Assembly: GCA_017305715.1 (NCBI GenBank)
Contig: JAFKKG010000035.1
Span: 1 to 64,000 of the forward strand
Length of the DNA stretch: 64,000 nt
Direction of reading: 5' to 3'
Source: Hyphomicrobiales bacterium
Lineage (GTDB): Bacteria; Pseudomonadota; Alphaproteobacteria; Rhizobiales; Xanthobacteraceae
In this document: one piece after another, positions 1-8,268 of the stretch
How positions within the stretch are numbered: the stretch's first letter is position 1
Layout: every line of letters starts with the position of its first letter
Translations under genes and position numbers: made by a program
The notes under the pieces: generated by a model
Seen by the model: only the letters and a program-made list of their open reading frames with translations
Told to the model about the DNA's origin: nothing
Database searches by the model: none

Positions 1-470
1 CCTCTTCAAATGGAGGGCGCAGGGAATGCCGGATGCGCGCTGCACCCGCGGTCCCGTGTGCGAACAGTGCAAAGAAAGCTGCACACGAGCATACAGGGCA
101 GCGGAGAACATCCGACATTCCCTGCGCGATGGCTTTACGGCTTATAACGTGCTCTCCCCGGAGAACGGCTCTTTTGCCTCCGTCGCGCCCTGGGAAGTCG
201 AACGCCTCCAGGAGCATGGACGCCAGCAACGCGGCGTCAGGACCACACGTCTTCACCGTACGCTTTGGCCGCGCTCGTCTGGCGACAACCTCCACGTCCA
301 CCGCTCCCCGCCCAACGTCCGTGACGACGGCCGACGCCCTTCTGACCAGGACGGGATGGACAAGGTCGTAGCCCTGATTTGCCATTTCGGAAAAGCGAAA
401 TATTTCTTATTCTGGGGCTTGACACGGATTCCGAAATTCAGAATACGTGATTTGCCCGTCGGGTCAATCT
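1..470. repeat. Interspersed non-coding repeat, Bradyrhizobium-type
   Basis: No convincing gene lies in the first 528 bases. The text around 16-350 (for example GGAGGGCGCAGGGAATGCCG) matches my memory of a sequence found many times between genes in Bradyrhizobium and relatives, often mis-annotated as short hypothetical proteins. The adjoining 380-470 stretch (GGCTTGACACGGATTCCGAA) also looks like a common degenerate relic. The open frames here are low-complexity and Arg/Ser/Pro-rich in several frames, as expected of non-coding GC-rich DNA. The family identity is from memory, not from a search. Confidence 0.5.
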
Positions 471-528
471 GACGCATCCTGCCGCGCCGTTTCTTCCCTT
501 CTCCCCTTTAGGAGGGAGTTCGTTGTCT

Positions 529-1209
529 CTACGTCTTGCGCTTGCCGCCGCCGAGCCCGAGCAACGACTGCAGCGCGAGTGCGACGTCATCAGCGGGCCG
601 CCCAGCCAGGCTGACGGCGTTGAGCGCGCCGAGGATCAGGTCGCGCAGCAGCCGCGGATCGGCGTCGCGGGTCAGGACGCCGGCGCCCTGCGCCTCGGTG
701 ACGAGTTCGGTCCACCGCGAGACATAGTTGCGGCGGAGTTTGCGGGCCACGGCGCCCGCTGCATCCCTGGGGAATGAAGGTCCGAGCACGGCGACGGTAT
801 AGTTGCTTAGTTCATGCACGGCGGTGGCGTGCGCGCGGATCGCAGCGCCCAGTCGCGTGGCGGCGCTGGCATTTTCCGGAACCGCCGCCAGCGCGGAATC
901 GAGAAAGGCCAGCGAGGCCAGCAGGCCCTCCTCGAGCATCGCCTCGACCAGGCGATCCCTGGATTCGAAATGGAAATAGACGCTGCCGGTCTTCAGGCCG
1001 GCCGCGGCTGCGATCGCGTTGATGCTGGTGCCCGCGACGCCGTGACGGGCCACCTCGGCGGCGGCGGCATCGAGCAGGCGCTTGCGGGTGCGATCACCCT
1101 TCGATGCCTGGCTCGCTGGCGATGCCTGGCTCGCCCGCGATGCCTGGCTCGCATTCGCCGGAGAATCGGCCGCGGCCGGAATGTCGTCGCGTGTCACCGC
1201 AGCCCTCAC
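529..1209 (-). CDS. TetR/AcrR family transcriptional regulator
   Basis: DNA-binding repressor of the TetR family, about 226 residues. An N-terminal helix-turn-helix is clear (RKRLLDAAAAEVARHG, then AGTSINAIAAAAGLKTGSVYFHF), followed by a ligand-binding helical region. The GTG at 1209 is preferred because the longer frame from 1272 would run into the end of the upstream acyl-CoA ligase; the start stays uncertain. Before the HTH the protein has an odd (N/R/P)ASQAS hexapeptide repeated three times. It is last in a leftward set with an acyl-CoA ligase and a SnoaL-like protein, so it probably controls that set and the divergent crotonase gene. The effector is unknown, perhaps an acyl-CoA. Confidence 0.85.
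   Translation of the reverse strand: MRAAVTRDDIPAAADSPANASQASRASQASPASQASKGDRTRKRLLDAAAAEVARHGVAGTSINAIAAAAGLKTGSVYFHFESRDRLVEAMLEEGLLASLAFLDSALAAVPENASAATRLGAAIRAHATAVHELSNYTVAVLGPSFPRDAAGAVARKLRRNYVSRWTELVTEAQGAGVLTRDADPRLLRDLILGALNAVSLAGRPADDVALALQSLLGLGGGKRKT
1102..1155. repeat. Three tandem 18-bp repeats inside tetR
   Basis: Three consecutive copies of CGATGCCTGGCTCGC plus three variable bases lie in frame in the N-terminal part of the TetR gene. They encode the ASQAS hexapeptide repeat just before the DNA-binding domain. Being a multiple of three, copy number can change without breaking the frame. Confidence 0.9.
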
Positions 1210-1222
1210 GATTCGCAAGCCC

Positions 1223-2758
1223 TCAGTTAATACGGCGATCGTAGCCACGCCAATAGGGCTCCCGCAGCACATGCTTGAGAACTTTCCCCGTAGCGGTGCG
1301 CGGCAGCGTGGCCGCGATATCGACGCTGGTCGGGCACTTGAAGGCGGCCAGCCGCTGCCGCACGAAACCGATCACCTCGTCCGGGCTTACCTCAGCGCCC
1401 GGCCGCGGCACCACGATCGCTTTGATGGTTTCGCCCCAGCGTTCATGGGGAACGCCGATCACGGCCACTTCCGCAAGCTGCGGATGCGTGGCCAGCACAT
1501 TCTCGACCTCGACCGGATAGACGTTTTCGCCGCCCGAGATCACGAGGTCCTTGGCGCGATCGACCAGGAAGATGCGGCCCTCCGCATCGACCCGGCCGAG
1601 ATCGCCGGTTCGCAGCCAGCCATCCGGCGTCAGCGCCTTCGCCGTCTGCTCGGCATCGTTCCAGTATCCGACGAGGTTCTGCTGCGAGCGCGTCCAGATT
1701 TCGCCGATTTCGCCCGTGGCTACATCGCCTGCGTCAGATGTCGATACGACCCGGATTTCAACCCAGGGGTAAGGCCGGCCGGCGGAGAGCAGCAGATGCG
1801 CCAGCGGCCCGTTCGGATCGTGTTCATGCGCCGGCAATTGCGCGAACGCGCCGGTCGCTTCGGTGAGGCCGTAGATCTGGATGAAGTCGCAGCGCAGCAC
1901 CGCCATCGCCCGGGTCAGCGCCACCGGGCTGATCGGCGCACCGGAATAGAACACCCGGCGCAGACCGAGCTTTCGCGGGCCGGCCTCGGCGGCGGCGCAG
2001 ATGGCGGACAGCATCGCCGGGACGAAGAAGGCAACGCTTACTTTTTCCGACTCGATCGTGTTCAACACGCCGGCGGGATCGAAGTCGCGCACCAGCACAC
2101 AGCGGGCGCCGCGCGCAAGGCCGGCCAGCGCCCAGGCCAGACCGCCCATGTGGAACAGCGGCAGCGCGACCAGGCTGACATCGTCTGCCGTGAATCCCCA
2201 CTCCACCGAAATATCGTCGAGCAGCACGCGCAGATTGGTGCCATTGGCAAACATCGCGCCCTTCGGCCGCCCGGTGGTGCCGCTGGTGTAGAGCTGGAAC
2301 GCGATATGCTCCGGCTCCGGGCGGACGCCGCGATCCTGCGGCGGGCCGCACCATTGCGCATAGGGTATCCAGCTCTGATGCGGCCCGAGCGCCACGATCG
2401 TCTTCAGCCTGCCTTTGACGACAGGCGCCACGCTGCCATCGACAAACGCGATTGTGGCCTCTGCGTCCTCGATGATCGCCGCAAGTTCATCGGCCGCCAG
2501 CCGCCAGTTCAGCGGCGTCATTACCGCGCCCGCGAGCGCGCAGCCGAACAGGATTTCGAAATAGCGCGGATCGTTCTTGCCGAGATAGATCACGCGATCC
2601 TGCGGCTTGACCCCGTCGCGCACCAACGCTGATGCGACGCGGCAGGCCTGGTCATGCAGACGCGACCAGGAAAGTTCCGCGCCATCGGCACGGATCATTA
2701 CCCTGTCGGGTGCCTTGGCGACACCATGTTCCAGCAACGCACGCAAGCTCCCCGTCAT
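1223..2758 (-). CDS. AMP-dependent acyl-CoA ligase
   Basis: Adenylate-forming enzyme (ANL superfamily) that activates a carboxylic acid with ATP and joins it to CoA; about 511 residues, normal for the family. Visible motifs are the P-loop-like YTSGTTGRPKGA, the adenylate-binding YGLTEATG, GWLRTGDLG, and the C-terminal hinge and catalytic-lysine region ending PRTATGKVLKHVLRE. The ATG at 2758 is chosen over one at 2785 because a GGGAGG sits about five bases before it. It lies between a SnoaL-like gene and a TetR gene on the same strand. The acid substrate cannot be read from the sequence; a medium/long-chain fatty acid or an aromatic acid is possible. Confidence 0.92.
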   Translation of the reverse strand: MTGSLRALLEHGVAKAPDRVMIRADGAELSWSRLHDQACRVASALVRDGVKPQDRVIYLGKNDPRYFEILFGCALAGAVMTPLNWRLAADELAAIIEDAEATIAFVDGSVAPVVKGRLKTIVALGPHQSWIPYAQWCGPPQDRGVRPEPEHIAFQLYTSGTTGRPKGAMFANGTNLRVLLDDISVEWGFTADDVSLVALPLFHMGGLAWALAGLARGARCVLVRDFDPAGVLNTIESEKVSVAFFVPAMLSAICAAAEAGPRKLGLRRVFYSGAPISPVALTRAMAVLRCDFIQIYGLTEATGAFAQLPAHEHDPNGPLAHLLLSAGRPYPWVEIRVVSTSDAGDVATGEIGEIWTRSQQNLVGYWNDAEQTAKALTPDGWLRTGDLGRVDAEGRIFLVDRAKDLVISGGENVYPVEVENVLATHPQLAEVAVIGVPHERWGETIKAIVVPRPGAEVSPDEVIGFVRQRLAAFKCPTSVDIAATLPRTATGKVLKHVLREPYWRGYDRRIN

Positions 2759-2791
2759 GACGCCCTCCCCGCTTGTGTTGTTCAAGAATGT

Positions 2792-3283
2792 TTATGGCGC
2801 GCTCGCGCTGCGATAGAGACCGATCTGCTTCATCAGGCCGAGCAGATCGTAGGTGGCGTAAAGCCGGCAGGCGCGGTCGCCGCGGAAGTCGAACACCTCA
2901 TGTCCGGCGAATTCGAACGCACGGCCGGTGCCCGCGATGCCCGGCGGATCGATCCGGCCGCTGAAATGACCGGTGCCGCGCCAGGTGTACGCCACGCGCG
3001 CCATATGGTCGGAGAACATCGGTGGCTCGGTAACTTCCCATTGCAGGTCCGGATACGCTGACAGCACGTAGCGGATGTATTCCATCGTCGCCTGATGGCC
3101 GCGCACCTGCCAGCCGGTGTGGCGCGTGGTCGGACTATCCAGCACGAAGTCTTCGGTGAGGATGTCCCGCACGCGTTCGGGCCGGTTGCTGTTCCAGCAA
3201 TCGATCCACCCCTCGGCGTACCATTTGACGGCGAAGGCCCGGTCCAGCGGCGCCTGATCAGCTTCCGTCACGTGCATGCTCAT
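2792..3283 (-). CDS. SnoaL-like / NTF2-fold protein
   Basis: Small protein of 163 residues with the SnoaL/NTF2-like pattern: an N-terminal helical stretch (WYAEGWIDCWNSNRPERV), then LTEDFVLDSP, a GHQATMEYIRYVLSAYPDLQW segment and alternating strands. Family members include ester cyclases, isomerases and many proteins of unknown activity. GGGAGGGG lies just before the ATG. It is the first gene of the leftward set with the acyl-CoA ligase, and the divergent neighbour carries a second SnoaL-like domain fused to a crotonase, so both probably act on the same pathway. The reaction is unknown. Confidence 0.75.
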   Translation of the reverse strand: MSMHVTEADQAPLDRAFAVKWYAEGWIDCWNSNRPERVRDILTEDFVLDSPTTRHTGWQVRGHQATMEYIRYVLSAYPDLQWEVTEPPMFSDHMARVAYTWRGTGHFSGRIDPPGIAGTGRAFEFAGHEVFDFRGDRACRLYATYDLLGLMKQIGLYRSASAP

Positions 3284-3298
3284 GCGCCCCTCCCAAAA

Positions 3299-3330
3299 AA
3301 CCTAATTGTTATTAGAAACTAAATAAGGTT
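3299..3330. promoter_or_regulatory. AT-rich palindrome, candidate TetR operator
   Basis: The 122-bp gap between two divergent genes holds an unusually AT-rich block. Its outer inverted repeat is AACCTAATT (3299-3307) against AATAAGGTT (3322-3330), eight of nine bases matching. A second short palindrome, TTAG-AAA-CTAA, sits at 3312-3322. Position and symmetry fit an operator for the TetR protein encoded at the end of the leftward set. Binding is inferred. Confidence 0.5.
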
Positions 3331-3405
3331 AGATTATGAGTCAAGCGCCGTTGTCGCCGCCGTCAAGCTCTGCGACATTGCGCGCCAAAACAGAGGACCT
3401 TAGGG

Positions 3406-4593
3406 ATGGAACGCCAAAATCCTGCCGATCTCGCCCGCGCGCTCTACGCAGCCCTTGCCGCCGGCAACCGCGAACAACTCGACGCGCTGCTGCACCCGGA
3501 ATTCACCGGCCGCACCGCCGCGGGCATGCCGTTCGGCATCGGCGGCGATCATGACGGGCCCGCGGCGATGCGGCGCAATGGCTGGGGCGCTATCGCCCGG
3601 CATTTCGAGGCGCGCGCCGAGCCTGAACACTTTCTCGATCTCGCCGATGGCCGCCTGCTGGTGACCGGCCGTTATCGCGGCCGCGGCAAGCAAGGCGGCG
3701 CAGCCCTCGATGCGGCCTTTGCGCATGTGATCGCGGTCGACCAGGGACGCATCAAGTCGCTCGAACAATTCACCGACACCGCGCGCTGGCATGACGCCGC
3801 GGGTCCCCTGCGCACCGTGCTGCTCGATGTCGAGGGTGGCCTTGCCACCTTGCGGCTGAACCGGCCGGACAAGGGCAACGCGATCGATGAACACATGGCC
3901 GCCGATCTCGCCGAAGCCGCCACCCAGATCGCGGAACGGCCTGAGGTCCGCGCCGTGCTCATCACCGGCAATGGGCCGAACTTTACCGTCGGCGGCGATC
4001 TCGGCCTGTTCGCGGGCACCGAACGTGAAAAATTGCCGAACCGGCTGCGCCGCATGATCGACAGCTATCATCTGGCGATCGAGCGGCTGACCGGCATCGA
4101 CGCGCCGGTCGTGGCCGCCGTCCGCGGCGGCGCCGGTGGCGGCGGATTGGGACTGCTCTACGTTGCCGACATCGTCGTGGCGGCCGAGGATGCGCGGTTT
4201 GCGCTGGGCTATGGCGCGCTGGGTCTCACCGCCGATGGCGGCAACACCTGGTTCCTGCCGCGCATGGTCGGGATGCGGCGCGCGCAGGAACTTTTTCTGC
4301 TGAACCGCCGACTCACCGCGCAGGAGGCGCTCGCCTTCGGTTTGGTGTCGCGCCTCGCCCCTGATGATGCCGTGGAGAGCGAGGCGGCCGCCCTCGCCGC
4401 CAAACTCGCCGCCGGTCCGACACGCGCCTTTGGCCCGGTCCGCCGCATGTTGCGGCAATCATTCGAGACCGGTCTTGCCGATCAGCTCACAGCGGAAAAA
4501 GACTCGATCGTCGCGGCCAGCGCGACCGACGATGCGCAGGAGGGCATCGCCGCCTTTGTCGCCAAGCGCCGCCCGCAATTCCGCGGCGGATAG
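3406..4593 (+). CDS. SnoaL-like domain fused to enoyl-CoA hydratase/isomerase
   Basis: A 395-residue two-domain protein. Residues 1 to about 125 look like an NTF2/SnoaL fold (LARALYAALAAGNREQLDALLHPEF, then GRIKSLEQFTDTARW). Residues about 135-395 are a full crotonase domain: LDVEGGLATLRLNRPDKGNA, VRAVLITGNGPNFTVGGDL, the oxyanion-hole region VRGGAGGGGLGL, then GLTADGGNTWFLPRMVG. Typical crotonases are 255-265 residues, so the N-terminal part is a true extension. It probably hydrates or isomerises an enoyl-CoA made by the neighbouring ligase. It is divergent from the leftward ligase set and converges on the hydantoinase B gene, leaving only 14 bases between them. Confidence 0.85.
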   Translation: MERQNPADLARALYAALAAGNREQLDALLHPEFTGRTAAGMPFGIGGDHDGPAAMRRNGWGAIARHFEARAEPEHFLDLADGRLLVTGRYRGRGKQGGAALDAAFAHVIAVDQGRIKSLEQFTDTARWHDAAGPLRTVLLDVEGGLATLRLNRPDKGNAIDEHMAADLAEAATQIAERPEVRAVLITGNGPNFTVGGDLGLFAGTEREKLPNRLRRMIDSYHLAIERLTGIDAPVVAAVRGGAGGGGLGLLYVADIVVAAEDARFALGYGALGLTADGGNTWFLPRMVGMRRAQELFLLNRRLTAQEALAFGLVSRLAPDDAVESEAAALAAKLAAGPTRAFGPVRRMLRQSFETGLADQLTAEKDSIVAASATDDAQEGIAAFVAKRRPQFRGG

Positions 4594-4607
4594 CCGGCCG
4601 GCGCGCT

Positions 4608-6155
4608 TCAGCGCTTGCCAGCGGAGCCGAACCCGCCGCCGCCGGGCGTTTCCAGCGTGAGGCGCGATCCCGGCGCGGCCACCAGGGTTTCGCGCGGGTC
4701 GATCGGCTCGCCGTTGAGCAGCACGCGGCCGGTGGCGCCGGGTTCGCCGCCTTGCATCCCCGGCGCGGCGGTGCGCAGCCGATCGGCCATGAACGACATC
4801 GCCACCGGCTCATCGGCGAGCAGGTCGATTTCGAACACCTGGCCGTCGCCGCCCCGCGTCTTGCCGGCGCCGCCGGTGCCGCGCCGCAGCGCGCGCCGGA
4901 CAATGCGGATCGGCGCCTGGGATTCGATCACCTCGATCGGGGTGTTGGCGAGGTTGCTCGGGAAGCTGAGCGCCGGTAGGCCGTCCCCCTTCGCGCCGGC
5001 CCCCTGGCCGCCATTGAGGAACAACGTCGAGGCAAACCGCTCACCCTGATGCGCGCCGGCAAGCTGCACACACCATAGTGGCGAGCCAGCCGCGGCACGA
5101 ACACGGTCGGGCACCACTTTGGCAAGCGCGCCCATCACGGCGGTCGGCAACAGATGCCCGGTCATGGCGCGCGCGCTCACTGCCGCGGGGAATTTCGGGT
5201 TGAGGATCGATCCCAGCGGCGCGGTCGTGGTGATCGGCCGGAACGAGCCGTCATTGTTCGGCACGTTCGGCGCCAGCACGCATTTGAGCGCATAGGCGGT
5301 GTAGGCGAAGGTGTAGATCGGCACCACATTGATGGCGCGGGGCAGTTGCGGCGAGGAGCCGGTGTAATCGACGGTCAAGGCATCGCCCCTCACGACAATC
5401 CGGCAACGGATCGTCACCGGCTCGATGAAGCCATCGACGCTCGCCTCATATTCGTAGTCGCCGTCCGGCAGGGCCAGAATGGCGCTGCGCATCGCCGCTT
5501 CCGAGCGCGCATGCATTTCCTTGCCGACCGCAACGAGGTCGCATTCGGTCTCGTCCAGCGTCTCGAGCAGGCGCTGCGCCAGCATGCGGTTGGCCGCCAC
5601 CTGCGCCCATAGATCGCCCAGCACCTGCTCGGGAATCCGCACATTGTTCTCGATGATCTGGATCAGCGTCTGATTGATGGTGCCGGCGGCGATCAGCTTC
5701 ATCGGCGGGATGCGCAAGCCCTCCTCATAGAGGTCACGGTTGCCGGGCGAACGCAGCCGGCCGCCGATATCGGGCGAATGAGCGACGCTGCCGGCGAATC
5801 CCACCAGGATTCCGTCGCGGAACACCGGCATCGCGATGTTGATGTCGGGCAGATGCCCGGTGCCGAGCCACGGATCATTGGTGATCAGGATGTCACCCGG
5901 CTTCAGCGTCTCGCGCGGAAACACCTTCAGAAAATGCCGCACCGTCTCCGGCAGCGTACAGATGAACGAGGGAATGCTCTGGCTCGATTGCGCCAGCAAT
6001 TGCGCATCGCGGTCGAGCAGCACGACGGCATAGTCGTTGGACTCGCGAACGATGGTCGAAAACGAGGTGCGCACCAGCGTGGCAGCGGCCTCGTCAACCA
6101 GGCTGACCAGCCGCGTCCAGAGAATTTCCAGCGAGATCGGATCCATGGTTGTCAT
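4608..6155 (-). CDS. Hydantoinase B / oxoprolinase family subunit
   Basis: HyuB-type subunit of about 515 residues. Family motifs include LVDEAAATLVRTSFSTIVRES, VVLLDRDAQLLAQS, GDILITNDPWLGTGHLPDI, FAGSVAHSPDIGG and a glycine-rich C-terminus (ETPGGGGFG). With HyuA it forms ATP-dependent ring-opening enzymes for hydantoins or 5-oxoproline, or acetone/acetophenone carboxylase-like enzymes. The ATG at 6155 overlaps the stop of the A subunit (ATGA), a sign of translational coupling; the longer upstream frame to 6338 is just the overlap. The substrate is unknown. The neighbouring CoA transferase and crotonase suggest a carboxylation or ring-opening step feeding a CoA pathway. Confidence 0.9.
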   Translation of the reverse strand: MTTMDPISLEILWTRLVSLVDEAAATLVRTSFSTIVRESNDYAVVLLDRDAQLLAQSSQSIPSFICTLPETVRHFLKVFPRETLKPGDILITNDPWLGTGHLPDINIAMPVFRDGILVGFAGSVAHSPDIGGRLRSPGNRDLYEEGLRIPPMKLIAAGTINQTLIQIIENNVRIPEQVLGDLWAQVAANRMLAQRLLETLDETECDLVAVGKEMHARSEAAMRSAILALPDGDYEYEASVDGFIEPVTIRCRIVVRGDALTVDYTGSSPQLPRAINVVPIYTFAYTAYALKCVLAPNVPNNDGSFRPITTTAPLGSILNPKFPAAVSARAMTGHLLPTAVMGALAKVVPDRVRAAAGSPLWCVQLAGAHQGERFASTLFLNGGQGAGAKGDGLPALSFPSNLANTPIEVIESQAPIRIVRRALRRGTGGAGKTRGGDGQVFEIDLLADEPVAMSFMADRLRTAAPGMQGGEPGATGRVLLNGEPIDPRETLVAAPGSRLTLETPGGGGFGSAGKR

Positions 6156-8266
6156 CCTTCGCCTCCGAGCTGGATCAGTACGCTGAGGTCGCCGAGCACG
6201 TCGACATCGGCTTCGACGGGCACGACGATGGTCGATTCCGATTCTTCGAGAACCAGCGGCCCGCGCAGCCGCGTTCCGCCGCCAAGCGCGTAGCGGTCGT
6301 AGACCGGCACCTCGGCCATGCTGCCCGCTTGCGTGCAAAAGATCGCGCGATATGCCTTGGGCTTTGGCGTGATGTTTTCGCCGGACGCGCCGCTGGCCGA
6401 AGGCCAGACGAAGCGCTTGATGTCCTGCTGCGTCGCGCCGACGATGCGCCAGGTCACGACCTCCAGTGATCCCGCCGGCAGCACGCCGCCATAGTTGATT
6501 TCATAGGCCTTGCGGAACGCCGCGTCGAGTTCGGACGCAAAGGAAGGCCCGACGCTTCGCAGCGGAAACGACACGGTAAGATTCGCGCCCTGCCCGACAT
6601 AGCGCATTTCGACGAGGATCTGCCATGTGACGTCAGCCGGCCGGGTCAGCGCGGTCTTGAGCTCCTGCTCGGCATCGCGCTTGAGGTCTGTGAGGGTTGC
6701 GTCGACCTCGCGCCAGTCGATCGCATCGAGCCGCGCCGGCCGCGACCAGGAGCGGTCGACGCGCAGCGGCGCCGCCAGAAATCCGAGGCAGGAGCCGGTG
6801 CCGGCCGCAATCGGAAACAGCACGCGCGGCACGCGCAGTTTTCGCGCGATCTCGACGGCGTGAACGGGACCTGCGCCGCCCGTCGCCACCATGGTGAAGC
6901 GCCGCGGATCCTGCGCCTTCTCGGCGATATGCACCCGCGCTGCGCCGGCCATCGCCTCGTTGACGACATTGAAGATGCCTCTGGCGACCTCGTGCGGCGC
7001 CAGCGACAGCCGCTCGCCGAGACGCCGCAACGCGGTTCGCGCGGCGGAGGCGTCGAGCGCCATCCGGCCACCGAGAAAGAAATCCGCATTGAGATAGCCG
7101 AGCATCAGATCGGCGTCGGTGACGGTCGCGCCTTCGCCGCCCCGGCCGTAGCAGGCCGGACCGGGATCGGCCCCCGCACTGTCGGGACCCACGGTCAGCA
7201 AGCCAAGATCGCTGATCCGCGCGATGCTGCCGCCGCCCGCCCCGATCTCGATCAGATCGATGCTGGCGACCAGCAGCGGCAGGCCGCTGCCCTTCTTGAA
7301 GCGGCGGACCCGCGCCGCCTCGAAGCAATGCACGACGGACGGCTTGCCGCCCATCACGGTGCAGAGTTTGGCGGTGGTGCCGCCCATGTCGAAGGCGAGA
7401 ACGTCGTCGAACCCGGCGGCGCGTCCGGCATTGGCCGCGCTCAGCACCCCGCCGGCCGGCCCCGACTCCAGCGTCGTGATCGGCACCTCGGCTGCGATTT
7501 CGGCCGAGGTCGAGCCGCCGCTCGATACCATGATGCGCAGCGGCGCATCGATGCCGGCCTGGCGAAGCCGCGCCGAGAGTTCGTGCAGATATTTGGCGAC
7601 GATCGGCTGAACGAACGCATTCGCGGTCGCCGTCGTGGTCCGCTCGTACTCGCGTATTTCGCGGGCGACGCGCGACGACAGCGAGATCGCAAGCTCCGGC
7701 AACGCGCGCCGCAAGGCGTCGCCCATGCGGATCTCGTTCTCGGGATTGACGCAGGCGTGCAGGAACGACACTGCGACGGATTGAACGCCGGATTGCCTCA
7801 CCTGTTCGACGACGGCGGCGATCCCGGCCTCGTCAGGCGCAACAAGGACGACGCCGTCGGCGCCAATGCGTTCGGCAAGCTCGAACCGGTGCTCGCGTGC
7901 GACCAGCGGCTTCGGCATCTCGATGTCGAGGTCGTAGAGGTCGTAGCGCACCTCGCGGCCGATATCGATGATATCAGCGGTGCCTTCAGTCGCGACCAGT
8001 GCGGTCCTGGCGCCCTTGCGTTCGATCAGGGCATTGGTCACCAGCGTGCTGCCGTGCACGACTTCCGATACCGCCCCGGCCGGGCTGCCGCCGCCATTGA
8101 GGCGACTGACGGCGCCGATGAGATCGTCGACCACCTCGGCCAGCGCCTGGCCGGGATCGGTCTGGGTCGTCAGACGCTTCGCCAGCCGCACCTCGCCGCT
8201 GCCAACGTTTTCGATGACGCCATCGGTGAACGTGCCGCCGATATCGATCGCAATCCGGTAATTCAT
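6152..8266 (-). CDS. Hydantoinase A / oxoprolinase family subunit
   Basis: HyuA-type ATP-binding subunit, 704 residues. It opens with an actin-like phosphate-binding motif (IAIDIGGTFTDGVIEN) and carries VVHGSTLVTNALIERKG, ITTLESGPAGGVLSA, FDMGGTTAKLC and MVATGGAGPVHAVEIA. Members act with a B subunit in ATP-dependent hydrolysis of cyclic amides or in acetone carboxylase-type reactions. It begins two bases after the stop of the crotonase gene and ends in an ATGA overlap with the B subunit, so these are one operon. No third (gamma) subunit of acetone carboxylase is seen nearby, which leans towards the hydantoinase/oxoprolinase type. Confidence 0.92.
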   Translation of the reverse strand: MNYRIAIDIGGTFTDGVIENVGSGEVRLAKRLTTQTDPGQALAEVVDDLIGAVSRLNGGGSPAGAVSEVVHGSTLVTNALIERKGARTALVATEGTADIIDIGREVRYDLYDLDIEMPKPLVAREHRFELAERIGADGVVLVAPDEAGIAAVVEQVRQSGVQSVAVSFLHACVNPENEIRMGDALRRALPELAISLSSRVAREIREYERTTTATANAFVQPIVAKYLHELSARLRQAGIDAPLRIMVSSGGSTSAEIAAEVPITTLESGPAGGVLSAANAGRAAGFDDVLAFDMGGTTAKLCTVMGGKPSVVHCFEAARVRRFKKGSGLPLLVASIDLIEIGAGGGSIARISDLGLLTVGPDSAGADPGPACYGRGGEGATVTDADLMLGYLNADFFLGGRMALDASAARTALRRLGERLSLAPHEVARGIFNVVNEAMAGAARVHIAEKAQDPRRFTMVATGGAGPVHAVEIARKLRVPRVLFPIAAGTGSCLGFLAAPLRVDRSWSRPARLDAIDWREVDATLTDLKRDAEQELKTALTRPADVTWQILVEMRYVGQGANLTVSFPLRSVGPSFASELDAAFRKAYEINYGGVLPAGSLEVVTWRIVGATQQDIKRFVWPSASGASGENITPKPKAYRAIFCTQAGSMAEVPVYDRYALGGGTRLRGPLVLEESESTIVVPVEADVDVLGDLSVLIQLGGEG

Positions 8267-8268
8267 CG

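Noticed and set aside
26..472. Possible 148-residue protein at the left edge
   Set aside because: It lies within what looks like an interspersed repeat and several frames are equally open.
1082..2632. Long rightward open frame of 516 residues
   Set aside because: It is antisense to the acyl-CoA ligase, whose motifs are clear; the rightward protein is His/Arg/Asp-rich with no domain.
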